Counted from the stretch's first letter, positions 44,064 through 53,254 are shown. The stretch is DNA of 64,000 nucleotides from Pseudomonas fluvialis (GCF_014207935.1 NZ_JACHLL010000001.1:806001-870000), one strand, 5' to 3'. Notes: generated by a model not told the origin, from the sequence alone. A program made the numbers and translations.

Positions 44064-45539
44064 CTACAGCCGCCAGGCCCGGCGCAGCGCGGTCAGCGCC
44101 TCGGCGATCCGCGCCTCGGGCACCGCGGCAAAGCCCAGTACCAACCCGGCGCGCTCGTCTTCGGGGATGGCGCTGTCCGGTAGCCAGTAGCCGCTCAGGG
44201 CATTGATCTCCACTCCGACTGCCGCCGCCTGGGCAATCAGCTCGCGCTCGCGGGCCAGGCTGTCGACCGCCACGCTCAGGTGCAGGCCCGCCTCCACCAC
44301 CGGCAGCGCGGCGCAGCCCGGCACCTGCGGCCAGCCCTGCAGCAGCGCATCACGCCGGGAACGGGCGGCACCGCGCATGCGCCGCACATGGCGCTGGAAA
44401 TGCCCGGCGGCGATGAATTCGGCCATCACCGCCTGACTGCCGGCTTCCGAATGACGTATGTCCAGCGCGCGGCGCTGGGCAAAGGGCTCGACCAGGGCCT
44501 GCGGCAGCACCAGATAGCCCAGACGCAGGCCGGGAAAGGCGATCTTGCAGAAGGTGCCGACATAGAGCACCCGCCCCTGCCGGTCGAGGGAGGCCAGCGG
44601 CGCCAAAGGGACGCCGCGGTAGCGGTACTCGCCGTCGTAGTCGTCCTCGATCACCCAGGCGTCGTGGCGCTCGGCCCAGGCCAGCAGCTCCAGACGCCGC
44701 GCCAGCGACAGGGTGACGCCCGTGGGGTACTGGTGCGAGGGCGTGACATAGGCCAGCCGGCAGGCGCCTAGGCGCTCCAGCGCGGCGATATCCAGCCCCT
44801 CGCCGTCCACCGGCACGCCGCACAGCCGGCCACCGGCCACGGCAAAGGCATGCCCGGCGGCGCGGTAGCCGGGGTTCTCGATCGCCACCCGCTCGCCCGG
44901 CTGCACTAGCAACTGGGCACACAGGCTGATGGCCTGCTGCGAGCCACAGGTGATCAGCACCTGCTCGGGTTCGCAGGCCAGCCCCCGGCTGCTGCGCAGG
45001 TAGGCCGCCACCAGCTCGCGCAGGCGCCGGTCCCCGGCCGGGTCGCCATAGCCCAGCGCCTCGGCCGGCGGGCGACGCCAGAAGCGCGCCATCAGCCGCG
45101 CCCAGGTCTCGAAGGGAAACAGGTCGAAGGCCGGCACGCCGACACGGAAGGCCCGCGGCGGCCCCTGCGGCCGGGGATTGAGGCGGTGCTCGGCAAGCAA
45201 CTGCAGCGCCGGCCCCGGCGGCGGGCCGGGCAGAGCGGCCGGCGCCGCCACGGCAGCTGCCGCTGCCGGCTGACGCAGATCGGCCACAAAGGTACCGGCA
45301 CCCACCCGCCCCTCGATATAACCCTCGGCGTAGAGCTGGTCGAAGGCGCGCGTCACGGTATTGCGGGAAATACCCAGCAGGTCCGCGAGATCACGGCTGG
45401 CCGGCAGGCGCGTGCGTCCGGCCAGACGACCGTCGAGGATGCGCTCGCGCAGGGCCAGGTACAGCTGGCGCGACAGCCCGGCAGTGGGGTCGAGGCGGAT
45501 GCCGGACAGGTCGACCGGCAGTGGCGGCGTCTCGCGCAT
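44064..45539 (-). CDS. MocR-type (GntR/aminotransferase) regulator
   Basis: A 491-aa protein: an N-terminal GntR winged HTH (RLPASRDLADLLGISRNTV, QLYAEGYIEGRVGAGTFVAD) joined to a class I aminotransferase-like domain with the PLP-lysine region VGTFCKIAFPGLRLGYLVLP and VIEDDYDGEYRY. Family knowledge: MocR proteins use PLP as a co-effector and often control vitamin B6 or amino-acid genes. It is divergent from the PaiB-type gene by 90 bp, the usual arrangement for a regulator and its target. Confidence 0.93.
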   Translation of the reverse strand: MRETPPLPVDLSGIRLDPTAGLSRQLYLALRERILDGRLAGRTRLPASRDLADLLGISRNTVTRAFDQLYAEGYIEGRVGAGTFVADLRQPAAAAAVAAPAALPGPPPGPALQLLAEHRLNPRPQGPPRAFRVGVPAFDLFPFETWARLMARFWRRPPAEALGYGDPAGDRRLRELVAAYLRSSRGLACEPEQVLITCGSQQAISLCAQLLVQPGERVAIENPGYRAAGHAFAVAGGRLCGVPVDGEGLDIAALERLGACRLAYVTPSHQYPTGVTLSLARRLELLAWAERHDAWVIEDDYDGEYRYRGVPLAPLASLDRQGRVLYVGTFCKIAFPGLRLGYLVLPQALVEPFAQRRALDIRHSEAGSQAVMAEFIAAGHFQRHVRRMRGAARSRRDALLQGWPQVPGCAALPVVEAGLHLSVAVDSLARERELIAQAAAVGVEINALSGYWLPDSAIPEDERAGLVLGFAAVPEARIAEALTALRRAWRL

Positions 45540-45629
45540 TAATTGGCACCTTTAAACTGGCTGGAAGTGGATCTTATAACAGACCAATCCAGCGCCTAGC
45601 ATGGGGCCATTCCCAGCGAGGTAAACGCC

Positions 45630-46253
45630 ATGTACCGCCCCACCGCCTTCCGGCAGGATGACCTGACCACCCTGCACGCCCAGATCGACAGCACTGGCCT
45701 GGCGCTGCTCACCAGCAATGGCCCGGCCGGGCTGCAGGCCACCCATCTGCCGCTGCTGCTGGCGGCGGATGAAGGTGAGTTCGGCACCCTCTACGGCCAC
45801 TTCGCCCGCGCCAACCCGCACTGGCAGGACCTTACCGGGCAAGAGGCGCTGACGGTATTCAGCGGCCCTGATGCCTATGTGCATCCCGGTTGGTATCCCG
45901 GCAAGGCCGAGCATGGGCAGGTGGTGCCGACCTGGAACTACATCGCCGTGCATGCCTGGGGGCAGGTCGAAGTCTTCGACGATGCCGACCGTTTACGTCT
46001 ACTGCTCGAACGCCTGACCGCCCGCCATGAAGCCGGCCGGCCCCGGCCCTGGGCGCTGGACGACGCGCCATCCGAATACCTGGAGCGCATGCTGCGCGCC
46101 ATCGTCGGCTTCGCCCTGCCGATCCGCCGCCTCGAAGGCCAGTGGAAGCTCTCGCAGAACCGCCAGGCCGCCGACCGCGCCGGCGTGCGCGAGGGCCTGG
46201 CCGCCTCCGACAACCCGCGCGACCGTGAACTGGCCGCGCGGATGACACCCTGA
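45630..46253 (+). CDS. PaiB-type FMN-binding protein
   Basis: A 207-aa protein of the PaiB family (FMN-binding negative transcriptional regulator). The start MYRPTAFRQDD, the block ATHLPLLL, the GHFARANPHW loop and the VFSGPDAYVHPGWYPGK and PTWNYIAVHAWG motifs are typical, as is the late KLSQNR. Split-barrel fold. In Bacillus, PaiB works with the acetyltransferase PaiA; here two GNAT genes follow directly, so the same partnership is likely. The MocR gene upstream is the probable regulator. Confidence 0.93.
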   Translation: MYRPTAFRQDDLTTLHAQIDSTGLALLTSNGPAGLQATHLPLLLAADEGEFGTLYGHFARANPHWQDLTGQEALTVFSGPDAYVHPGWYPGKAEHGQVVPTWNYIAVHAWGQVEVFDDADRLRLLLERLTARHEAGRPRPWALDDAPSEYLERMLRAIVGFALPIRRLEGQWKLSQNRQAADRAGVREGLAASDNPRDRELAARMTP

Positions 46254-46273
46254 AAACCCGCAAGGAGCACTCG

Positions 46274-46720
46274 ATGAACACTCTGCAAATCCGCCCCATT
46301 ACGGCTGACGACCACGCCGCCTGGCTGCCGCTGTGGCAGGGCTACCAGCGCTTCTACCAGGCCGAAATCCCGGCCGAGACCAGCGCCCTGACCTGGCAAC
46401 GCTTTCTCGACCCGGCCGAGCCCATGCACGCGGCTCTAGCGTGGCGCGACGGCGTGGCCGTCGGCCTGGTGCACTTCATCTATCACCGCAGCTGCTGGAC
46501 CCCGGGCGACTACTGCTACCTGCAGGACCTGTTCGTCGCCGAAGGCATTCGCGGCGGCGGCATCGGCCGCGCGCTGATCGAGCATGTCTATGCCGAGGCC
46601 GCCCGGGCCGGCGCCAGCCGCGTGCACTGGCTGACCCAGGAGACCAACTACCAGGGGCGCATGCTGTACGACCGCATAGCCGACCGCTCCGGCTTTATCC
46701 AGTACCGGAAAATCCTGTGA
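46274..46720 (+). CDS. GNAT N-acetyltransferase
   Basis: A 148-aa acetyltransferase. The fold is seen in the order RPITADDHAAWLPLWQGY, the strand GLVHFIYH, the acetyl-CoA loop AEGIRGGGIGRALIEHVY (R/Q-x-x-G-x-G/A type) and the late TNYQGRMLYDRIADRSGFIQY. AAGGAG precedes the ATG. The gene sits 20 bp after the PaiB-type gene and overlaps the next acetyltransferase gene by 4 bp. Substrate unknown; small amines or amino acids are typical for this subgroup. Confidence 0.92.
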   Translation: MNTLQIRPITADDHAAWLPLWQGYQRFYQAEIPAETSALTWQRFLDPAEPMHAALAWRDGVAVGLVHFIYHRSCWTPGDYCYLQDLFVAEGIRGGGIGRALIEHVYAEAARAGASRVHWLTQETNYQGRMLYDRIADRSGFIQYRKIL

Positions 46721-47397
46721 GTGCCGATCTGAGCCGATGGCAGGCGCGGCCCTTTCCACCGCACGAGGCGCTGGTGGGCCGCTTCGTGCGCCTGGAGCCG
46801 CTGGACGCCGCGTGCCACAGCGACGACCTGTGGCGGGAACTGCAGGGGCCGGACCCGGCGCTGTGGGATTACCTGCCCTACGGCCCCTTCGCCACACGCG
46901 CGGCCTTCGACACCTGGCTGGCCGGCAATACCACCAGCCTCGATCCGCAGTTCTATACGGTGATCGACCAGGGCAACCTGCGCGCCCTCGGCCTGCTCGC
47001 CTACCTGCGCGTCACGCCCAAGGACGGCTGCATCGAGATCGGCCATATTGCCTTCGGCGCCGCCCTGCAGCACACGCCGGGCGCCAGCGAGGCGGTATTC
47101 CTGCTGGCCCGCCAGGCCTTCGACGGGCTCGGCTACCGCCGCCTGGAGTGGAAGTGCAATGCGCGCAACGCCCGCTCGCGGCGCGCCGCCGAGCGTTTCG
47201 GCTTCGTTTATGAAGGGCTGTTCCGCCAGCACATGATCGTCAAGGGCGAGAACCGTGACACCGCCTGGTACTCCCTGATCGACGGCGAATGGCCGGCCTG
47301 CCGCGCGGCCTTCGAGCACTGGCTGGCGGCGGACAACTTCGATGCCGCCGGGAAACAGATACAGCGGCTGGCGGCGCTGCGCGGCTCAGCGGATTAG
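46717..47397 (+). CDS. GNAT N-acetyltransferase, RimJ/RimL-like
   Basis: A 226-aa protein from a GTG that overlaps the preceding stop (GTGA). The family markers are the start LVGRFVRLEPLD, DLWRELQGPDPALWDYLPYGPF, the core IEIGHIAFGAALQHTPGASEA and the late RLEWKCNARNARSRRAAERFGF with FRQHMIVKGENRDTAWYS. The frame is open far upstream inside the previous gene, but the GTGA overlap is the natural start. Its end overlaps the convergent lipoprotein gene by 12 bp. Confidence 0.92.
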   Translation: MSADLSRWQARPFPPHEALVGRFVRLEPLDAACHSDDLWRELQGPDPALWDYLPYGPFATRAAFDTWLAGNTTSLDPQFYTVIDQGNLRALGLLAYLRVTPKDGCIEIGHIAFGAALQHTPGASEAVFLLARQAFDGLGYRRLEWKCNARNARSRRAAERFGFVYEGLFRQHMIVKGENRDTAWYSLIDGEWPACRAAFEHWLAADNFDAAGKQIQRLAALRGSAD

Positions 47398-48096
47398 GCA
47401 GCGCCCCTCACTGAGGACTTCCAGTTCGCGTTCGCGCGGCCGGGTTTGCCCGTCGAACACGGCCACTGGCGGGCGCTCCGCCCGGGGCTGAAGGAAGTCC
47501 ACCTGCACCAGCAACTGGTACTGCCGATTGCGCGTGCGCACCTGCCGGGTACCGGGGCAGTCGGGGAAGTAGTCGGTCACATACACCGGCTCCTGCACGC
47601 AGTTGGCATCGTCCAGATGCTCCTCGTAACGTTCGGTGCCCGGACGGTAGCTCTTGCGGTCGCACACCAGCCGCGCCACCTGTTTGCGGCAGTAGCCGGC
47701 CGTGGTGCAGTTTTCCCGGTTATCCCGCTCGGTCAGCAGACCACGCTCCTCTCGCCAGCTGGCGCGGATGTCATAGGCCAGCCCGCTGTCCTGGCTGCGC
47801 AGGAAGAAGCCATTGCCGGCATAAGCCTCGTCATTCACCGGGGTACTGAAATCGACCCGTTCGTTGTGCAGACGCAGCCGCGACCACAGCCCCGGCTCGG
47901 CGTCGAACACCAGACTCATATGCCCCTGCGTCAGCGTGACCTCATCATTCAGCCGCAGCGGCTTGCCGCCTTCGGTGAACAGATAACCCTGCCCCTGGAT
48001 GCCACCACAGCCGCTTAGCAGCAGCGCGGCCAATGCCATCAGACAGATCAGGGTTCGGGTGGGCATGCTGGGTATTCCAGTGGTGACAGGATTCAT
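47386..48096 (-). CDS. putative lipoprotein paired with an XRE regulator
   Basis: A 236-aa protein with a lipoprotein signal (LICLMALAALLLSGC, lipobox LSGC). The mature part has many cysteines (NCTTAGYC, VCDRKS, NCVQEP, DCPGT) likely forming disulfides. I do not recognise the family. It begins 7 bp after the stop of the XRE gene, so they are probably co-transcribed. An in-frame ATG ten codons later (MPTRTLICL) would give a more typical signal peptide and may be the true start. Confidence 0.75.
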   Translation of the reverse strand: MNPVTTGIPSMPTRTLICLMALAALLLSGCGGIQGQGYLFTEGGKPLRLNDEVTLTQGHMSLVFDAEPGLWSRLRLHNERVDFSTPVNDEAYAGNGFFLRSQDSGLAYDIRASWREERGLLTERDNRENCTTAGYCRKQVARLVCDRKSYRPGTERYEEHLDDANCVQEPVYVTDYFPDCPGTRQVRTRNRQYQLLVQVDFLQPRAERPPVAVFDGQTRPRERELEVLSEGRCLIR

Positions 48097-48103
48097 GGGT
48101 GGG

Positions 48104-48916
48104 CTACTCGATCTCGAACAGGCCGTTCTTCAGCGGCGCCTCGGCCAGGCGCTGGCGGATGTCGTCGTCCAGACGCGGGTCATCCGGGGCGTAGAGGCGC
48201 ACCTGACGATAGGCGTTGATGCGGTTGATCTCGGCGCCCAGGTATTCCCAGACCACGCGGGTGCAGGCCGGGTTGCGCCGGTCGCCGCTGGAGACGCCGG
48301 TTTTCAGGCCGTTGAGGCGGGTGATGCGGCTCTTGTAGCTGGGAATGAGGATGGTCTGACTCATCTCGTTGAGGGTCAGCGACTCATAGTCGGTAAGGAA
48401 CAGTCGGTCATGCAGGGCAAAGGCCGCGCCCAGGTAGCGGCAGCGCACCCAGTCCTCGTCGTCGCCTGACGCGGCACGCTCCTGACGCTCCTGACGCTCG
48501 AAGAGGAATACCCCGTCTTCCTCCCACAGCTGTACCAGTGACAACAGCACGCAGCCGGGCACCGACATGCAGTTGGAGTACTCGAAGTAGTAACCGCAGT
48601 AGCGGCGCAGGTCGCCGGTGTGCTCTCGCAGCGGCTGCAGCAGGCGCTGCAGGGGATCGCGGGTCGGCGCTCGCGATGCCTCGCCGGCCCGCGCGCCGAT
48701 CAGGCGGGCGAACTGCTCCGGCGGCAGCGCCAGCTCGTAGTCCTCGACGCCGAAGAAGTCGCCGATGCGCTTGAGGTTGTAGGGCGTGGGCCGGCTCTGA
48801 CCGCTGAGGTACTTGTTGAACTGGGCGCGGTTGATCGCCAGTTGTCGGCACACCTCGGCAATCGAGCGGTAGTGGCTGCAGAGCAGCTTGAGGTTGTCGC
48901 CCAGGTGTTCCGCCAT
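48104..48916 (-). CDS. XRE-type HTH transcriptional regulator with large C-terminal domain
   Basis: A 270-aa protein. The HTH is at the N-terminus (RSIAEVCRQLAINRAQFNKYLSG, then PTPYNLKRIGDFFGV). The remaining 200 residues form an unassigned domain with RRYCGYYFEYSNCMSVPG and WEYLGAEINRINAYRQVRLY. Such proteins with this C-terminal layout are common single-copy regulators in Pseudomonas. It is divergent from the AGCS symporter gene by 166 bp, so that gene is a possible target, and it heads a two-gene unit with the lipoprotein. Confidence 0.82.
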   Translation of the reverse strand: MAEHLGDNLKLLCSHYRSIAEVCRQLAINRAQFNKYLSGQSRPTPYNLKRIGDFFGVEDYELALPPEQFARLIGARAGEASRAPTRDPLQRLLQPLREHTGDLRRYCGYYFEYSNCMSVPGCVLLSLVQLWEEDGVFLFERQERQERAASGDDEDWVRCRYLGAAFALHDRLFLTDYESLTLNEMSQTILIPSYKSRITRLNGLKTGVSSGDRRNPACTRVVWEYLGAEINRINAYRQVRLYAPDDPRLDDDIRQRLAEAPLKNGLFEIE

Positions 48917-49082
48917 GGTGCCGCTCCGGATGATGCGAGTGGAGCGATTCTAGCATCAACTCGCGCCAACTCGCCGCGACCTGCGAAATTGCCGGGACGC
49001 CAACCTTGGCCAACCATGCCAAGGTCCCCGGACGCCAACCCCGACCGGCACCGCCACCACTACAACAAGAGAGACATCCGCC

Positions 49083-50522
49083 ATGCTTGATCTACTCAAT
49101 GACCTGCTCTGGAGCAAGGTCCTCATTGTCGCCCTGGTCGGTCTCGGCCTGTATTTCTCGATTGCCTCGCGCTTCGTGCAATTCCGCTACTTCGGCAACA
49201 TGTTCAGCATCTTCGCCGAGGCCTTCCAACGTAAACCCGGTCAACTCAGCTCATTCCAGGCCCTGATGCTTTCGGTGGCCGGCCGCGTGGGTGCCGGCAA
49301 TATCGCCGGTGTCGCCGTGGCCATCATGCTCGGCGGCCCGGGCGCGGTGTTCTGGATGTGGCTGGTGGCGCTGCTCGGCATGGCCACCAGCTACTTCGAA
49401 TGCTCGCTGGCCCAGCTGTTCAAGCGTCGCGAACCGGATGGCGGTTACCGTGGCGGTCCGGCCTTCTACATCCAGCACGGCCTCGGTCTGCGCTGGCTGG
49501 CGATTGTCTTTTCGATCCTGCTGCTGGTGACCTTCGGCTTCGGCTTCAACGCCGTGCAGTCCTACACCGTGGCCACCTCGCTGCATGACACCTTCGGCCT
49601 GCCCACCCACTTCAGCGGCATCGCCCTGGTGCTGGTGATCGGCCTGATCATCTTCGGCGGCATCAAGCGCATCGCCAGCATGGCCGACGTGCTGGTGCCG
49701 ATCATGGCCTTCTCCTACATCGGCATGGCGCTGGTGGTGCTGGGCATGAACATCGGCGAAGTGCCGGCGACCCTGGCGCTGATCGTCAAGAGTGCCTTCG
49801 GCCTGGAGCCGGCCTTCGCCGGCGGCATCGGCGCGGCCATCCTGATGGGCGTGAAGCGCGGCCTGTTCTCCAACGAAGCGGGCCTGGGCAGTGCGCCGAA
49901 CGTGGCGGCGGTGGCCGAGGTCAAGCACCCGGCGGCACAGGGCATCGTGCAGTCGCTGAGCGTGTTCATCGACACCATCCTGGTGTGCACCAGCACCGCG
50001 CTGATCATTCTGCTCTCCGGCGTCTACCAGCCGGGCATGGAGCAGGCCGGCGTGGTGCTGACCCAGGCCGCCCTGGCCGCCGAGGTGGGCGAATGGGGCC
50101 GCGTCTTTGTCAGCCTGGCGCTGCTGCTCTTCGTCTTCACCACCCTGGTGTACAACTACTACCTGGGTGAGAACGCGCTGGGCTTTTTCAGCCAGAAGCG
50201 CTGGCTGGTGCAGGTCTACCGCGTGCTGGTGATGGCCCTGGTGCTGTGGGGTTCGATGCAGGACCTGTCCACCGTGTTCGGCTTCGCCGACGTGACCATG
50301 GGCCTGCTGGCACTGGTCAACCTGGCCGCGCTGTTCATGCTGTTCAAGGTCGGCCTGCGCCTGATGCGCGACTACGACAGCCAGATCCAGGCCGGCGTGC
50401 AAAGCCCGGTACTGGATGCCAAGCAGTTTGCCGACCTCGACCTCGACCCGCAGGTCTGGAACGGCGCCGTCGGGCAGGCTCAGCGCGAGCCGGCGCCAGG
50501 CAACGCCCAGCTGCAACGCTGA
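49083..50522 (+). CDS. AGCS family sodium:alanine symporter
   Basis: A 479-aa membrane protein with about 11 helices. The family start block LYFSIASRFVQFRYFGNMF, the signature AGRVGAGNIAGVAVAI, ECSLAQLFKRREPDGGYRGGPAFYI and KRGLFSNEAGLGSAPNVAA are diagnostic. It imports alanine or glycine with sodium. With asparaginase directly downstream and aspA 5 kb upstream, it fits amino-acid use as carbon and nitrogen source. A terminator follows at 20 bp. Confidence 0.95.
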   Translation: MLDLLNDLLWSKVLIVALVGLGLYFSIASRFVQFRYFGNMFSIFAEAFQRKPGQLSSFQALMLSVAGRVGAGNIAGVAVAIMLGGPGAVFWMWLVALLGMATSYFECSLAQLFKRREPDGGYRGGPAFYIQHGLGLRWLAIVFSILLLVTFGFGFNAVQSYTVATSLHDTFGLPTHFSGIALVLVIGLIIFGGIKRIASMADVLVPIMAFSYIGMALVVLGMNIGEVPATLALIVKSAFGLEPAFAGGIGAAILMGVKRGLFSNEAGLGSAPNVAAVAEVKHPAAQGIVQSLSVFIDTILVCTSTALIILLSGVYQPGMEQAGVVLTQAALAAEVGEWGRVFVSLALLLFVFTTLVYNYYLGENALGFFSQKRWLVQVYRVLVMALVLWGSMQDLSTVFGFADVTMGLLALVNLAALFMLFKVGLRLMRDYDSQIQAGVQSPVLDAKQFADLDLDPQVWNGAVGQAQREPAPGNAQLQR

Positions 50523-50541
50523 CAGGCCGGGCGTGACCAGA

Positions 50542-50563
50542 AGGGGGCCGAGCGCCCCCTTTT
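50542..50563 (+). terminator. intrinsic terminator after the AGCS gene
   Basis: Stem AGGGGGC / GCCCCCT with a 5-nt loop and TTT. Confidence 0.8.
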
Positions 50564-50666
50564 GTTCGTCCAAAGCACGCCGATTCCCCGTTAAACTCGA
50601 CCAGCCAGAGCCGGTCTGCCGCCCGGCCGTTTCGCCATTTTCCGTCGTCGATCAAGGACCTTCACC

Positions 50667-51659
50667 ATGCCCAGTCCGCACAAGCTGCTGATTCTCTACA
50701 CCGGCGGCACCATCGGCATGCAACAGAGCGCCGAGGGTCTGGTGCCGGCCGGCGGCTTCGAGGCACGCCTCAGGGCCGAGCAGCAGGCACACCCCGAGCG
50801 CCCGGTGCCGCACTGGCTGTTCCGCGAGCTGAGCCCGCTGCTGGACAGCGCCAACATGACCCAGCGTCACTGGCTGGCCATGCGCACAACGATCATCGAG
50901 GCGGTGGAAGAAGAAGGTTGCGATGCCGTGCTGCTGCTGCACGGCACCGATACCCTGGCCTACAGCGCGGCGGCCCTGAGCTTCCTGCTGCTGGGCATGG
51001 AGATCCCCGTGGTGCTGACCGGCTCCATGCAGCCGGCGGGCGTGGCGGGCAGTGATGCCTGGCCCAATCTGTTCGGCGCACTGGCCGCCCTGCAGGGCGG
51101 GCTGTCACCAGGCGTACAGGTGTTCTTCAACGGTCAGCTGCTGCATGGCGCGCGGGTCAGCAAGGGCAAGAGCGAAGCCTTCGATGCCTTTGGTGAAGCG
51201 CAACGGCCACGCCACGGCCAGCGCCTGGCTGCGCTACCGGCCAACCTTGACTACCGCCATCCGCGCCACGTGGTGAACCTCGCCGTCCTGCCGCTCTACC
51301 CTGGCCTGCAGGCCGCGCAACTGAACGCCCTGCTGGCCAGCGGAGTGCAGGGCCTGCTGCTGGAGTGCTACGGCAGCGGCACTGGGCCCTCGGACAACCC
51401 GGAGATGCTCGCCGCATTGCACGAGGCCCACGAGCGTGGCGTGGTGCTGGCGGCGATCAGTCAGTGCCCGCAGGGCCATATCGAGTTCGGCGTGTATGCC
51501 GCCGGCAGCGCCCTGGCCGGCTGCGGCCTGATCAGCGGTGGCGGCATGACCCGCGAAGCGGCGCTGGGCAAGCTGTTCGCCCTGCTCGGTGCCGGCCTCT
51601 GCCAGCAGGAATGCGAGCGCCTGTTCGCCCTCGACCTGTGCGGCGAGCTGGCGGACTGA
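50667..51659 (+). CDS. type I (cytoplasmic) L-asparaginase
   Basis: A 330-aa amidohydrolase without a signal peptide. The first active-site motif YTGGTIGM contains the nucleophile Thr12; the second, HGTDTLAY, holds Thr94-Asp95; the Lys of the charge relay is in SKGKSEAF. Lack of a signal peptide and the length point to the low-affinity cytoplasmic type. Reaction: asparagine to aspartate and ammonia, feeding AspA. A small membrane protein gene follows after 4 bp. Confidence 0.94.
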   Translation: MPSPHKLLILYTGGTIGMQQSAEGLVPAGGFEARLRAEQQAHPERPVPHWLFRELSPLLDSANMTQRHWLAMRTTIIEAVEEEGCDAVLLLHGTDTLAYSAAALSFLLLGMEIPVVLTGSMQPAGVAGSDAWPNLFGALAALQGGLSPGVQVFFNGQLLHGARVSKGKSEAFDAFGEAQRPRHGQRLAALPANLDYRHPRHVVNLAVLPLYPGLQAAQLNALLASGVQGLLLECYGSGTGPSDNPEMLAALHEAHERGVVLAAISQCPQGHIEFGVYAAGSALAGCGLISGGGMTREAALGKLFALLGAGLCQQECERLFALDLCGELAD

Positions 51660-51663
51660 GCCC

Positions 51664-51939
51664 ATGGAAGAGCTGATCGAGGGCGGCCTGCGCCTGTTCG
51701 GCCGGGCTCTGTACCTGCTGGTCCGCGTGCTGCTCTGGGGCATTATCGAACTGTCGCTGTACAAGCTGCCGTGGATGCTCGGCTGGCTGATCCTGCGCAC
51801 CCTCACGGGTGGCCGCTACCCTAGCTGCACCATCCATCAACACGACCAGGCCGGCGTGCTGGAAAGCCTCATTCCGCTACTGGTGGGTCTTGCCAGCCTG
51901 ATCGCGCTGGGTACCTGGCTGGCCCATCTGCTGGCCTGA
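51664..51939 (+). CDS. small hydrophobic protein after the asparaginase gene
   Basis: A 91-aa protein with two hydrophobic stretches (YLLVRVLLWGIIELSLYKLPW and SLIPLLVGLASLIALGTWLAHLL, each split in my reading into a helix) joined by a short polar loop GGRYPSCTIHQHDQ. It begins 4 bp after the asparaginase stop and is probably in the same operon. The family is not recognised. Its end lies 3 bp from the convergent CBS gene. Confidence 0.7.
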   Translation: MEELIEGGLRLFGRALYLLVRVLLWGIIELSLYKLPWMLGWLILRTLTGGRYPSCTIHQHDQAGVLESLIPLLVGLASLIALGTWLAHLLA

Positions 51940-51942
51940 AGC

Positions 51943-52383
51943 TCAGGCCGCGCCGCGGATGTACTGCTCCAGCGAATGGATCAGGCCATCCTGCTCGGCG
52001 AGAGTGGCCTTGATCAGGTCACCTATCGACAGCAGGCCGACCAGGCGCTGCCCCTCCACCACCGGCAAGTGCCGCAGATGGTGCTCGGTCATCAGCTCCA
52101 TGCACTCGCGGATACCCTGCCGGGCCACCACGGTCAGCACCGGCGTGCTCATGACCTCGCGGACCTGGGTGCCGATCGAGGAGCGTCCCAGCAGCACGCC
52201 TTTGCGCGCATAGTCGCGCTCGCTGAAGATGCCGACCAACCGGCCCTGCTCATCGCACACCGGCAGGGCACCGACGTTGCACTCAGCCATCAGCCACAGC
52301 GCATCGAGCACGGTAGCTTCCGGCGTGATGGTGTGGACGTCCTGGCTGGACTTGGCATGGAGCATCTGGGCCACGGTTTTCAT
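51943..52383 (-). CDS. CBS-domain protein
   Basis: A 146-aa protein made of two CBS motifs in tandem: VHTITPEATVLDALWLMAECNVGALPV and TPVLTVVARQGIRECMELMTEHHLRHLPVV (each read as separate motif halves), with the linking DYARKGVLLGRSS. CBS pairs bind adenosyl ligands such as AMP, ATP or SAM and sense energy state. GGGGAA precedes the ATG. The gene is monocistronic; its target is unknown. Confidence 0.93.
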   Translation of the reverse strand: MKTVAQMLHAKSSQDVHTITPEATVLDALWLMAECNVGALPVCDEQGRLVGIFSERDYARKGVLLGRSSIGTQVREVMSTPVLTVVARQGIRECMELMTEHHLRHLPVVEGQRLVGLLSIGDLIKATLAEQDGLIHSLEQYIRGAA

Positions 52384-52486
52384 CTGAGTTCCCCCGAGCA
52401 ATAACAATCACGGGGCAAGCATCGGCCAGGCTCCACCTATTGAGCAAAGCAATCGATTCAATAAGGGCTATTGAGAAAATCTTGAA

Positions 52487-53254
52487 TCAGGGCGCGACCG
52501 ATACCTGGCTGACTTCCTCAATCAGGCTATCGGCGTAAGTGCCCCTGTAATGGCGAGCCAGGCTGCCATCACGCTTCATGGCGTCCAGCGTGGCTTGCCA
52601 GTGCCGGACGGTGGCATCGGGCGTGGCCCGGGAAAAGGCGATATAGAGGTCCAGGCTGTCGATGGCCAGTACCTGCTGCAAGGCCAGGTCAGTCCCGCTG
52701 CGGATATTTTCCATTTCGATATCGCTGGACAGCCACAGCGTATCGCGGCCCAGACGGAGCATATCGAAGCACTGCTGCGATTTGGCCGGACGAAACAGGT
52801 TGCTGAAGCCGCGCTGCGCCAGCAGGTCGCCCTTGCCATCGCCAATGTAGGTACAGATCGACGTGGCCTGCCGTGCCTGCTCCAGATCAGCCAATGGCCT
52901 GGCCCTTTCCGCACGGTCATACAGCCCCCAGCGAATGCGCTTGATCGGCCCCACCCACTTGAACTGCACTTCCCGCTCCGGGGTACGCGATGTCTCGAAC
53001 AGAGCCACGGGCGCCGTGGCGGTGCTGGCGATCTGATAGGCGCGCATCCACGGCAGCAGCTCGATCTCGGCCGACTCGCCGGCCCGTTGCAGCAGCTCGC
53101 GGACCATCTCGGCGGTAGGGCCGGTAACGCGGCCATCGGCCGCCAGGTATTCGCCAGGCGGTGAATGCTCGGTCAGCACGCGCAAGGGTTCAGCCGCCTG
53201 CACGCCCTGCAGCAACAGCCCTGCCAGTAACGCCACCCAACCGCACTGTGCCAT
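52487..53254 (-). CDS. periplasmic solute-binding protein, SBP family 3-like (orphan)
   Basis: A 255-aa exported protein, signal peptide ending VQAAE, followed by LRVLTEHSPPGEYLAADGRVTG (read as LRVLTEHSPPGEYL). The middle has ELLPWMRAYQIAST, a phrase shared by the Pseudomonas orphan group, and the second lobe includes GKGDLLAQRGF. Two cysteines in ICTYIG and QQCFDM may pair. No transporter genes are adjacent. It is the fourth such gene in the window and the most distant in sequence. Confidence 0.82.
   Translation of the reverse strand: MAQCGWVALLAGLLLQGVQAAEPLRVLTEHSPPGEYLAADGRVTGPTAEMVRELLQRAGESAEIELLPWMRAYQIASTATAPVALFETSRTPEREVQFKWVGPIKRIRWGLYDRAERARPLADLEQARQATSICTYIGDGKGDLLAQRGFSNLFRPAKSQQCFDMLRLGRDTLWLSSDIEMENIRSGTDLALQQVLAIDSLDLYIAFSRATPDATVRHWQATLDAMKRDGSLARHYRGTYADSLIEEVSQVSVAP

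Noticed and set aside
46333..46716. Extended N-terminus for the second GNAT gene
   Set aside because: The extension is an out-of-frame reading of the first GNAT gene; the GTGA overlap start gives a normal family length.
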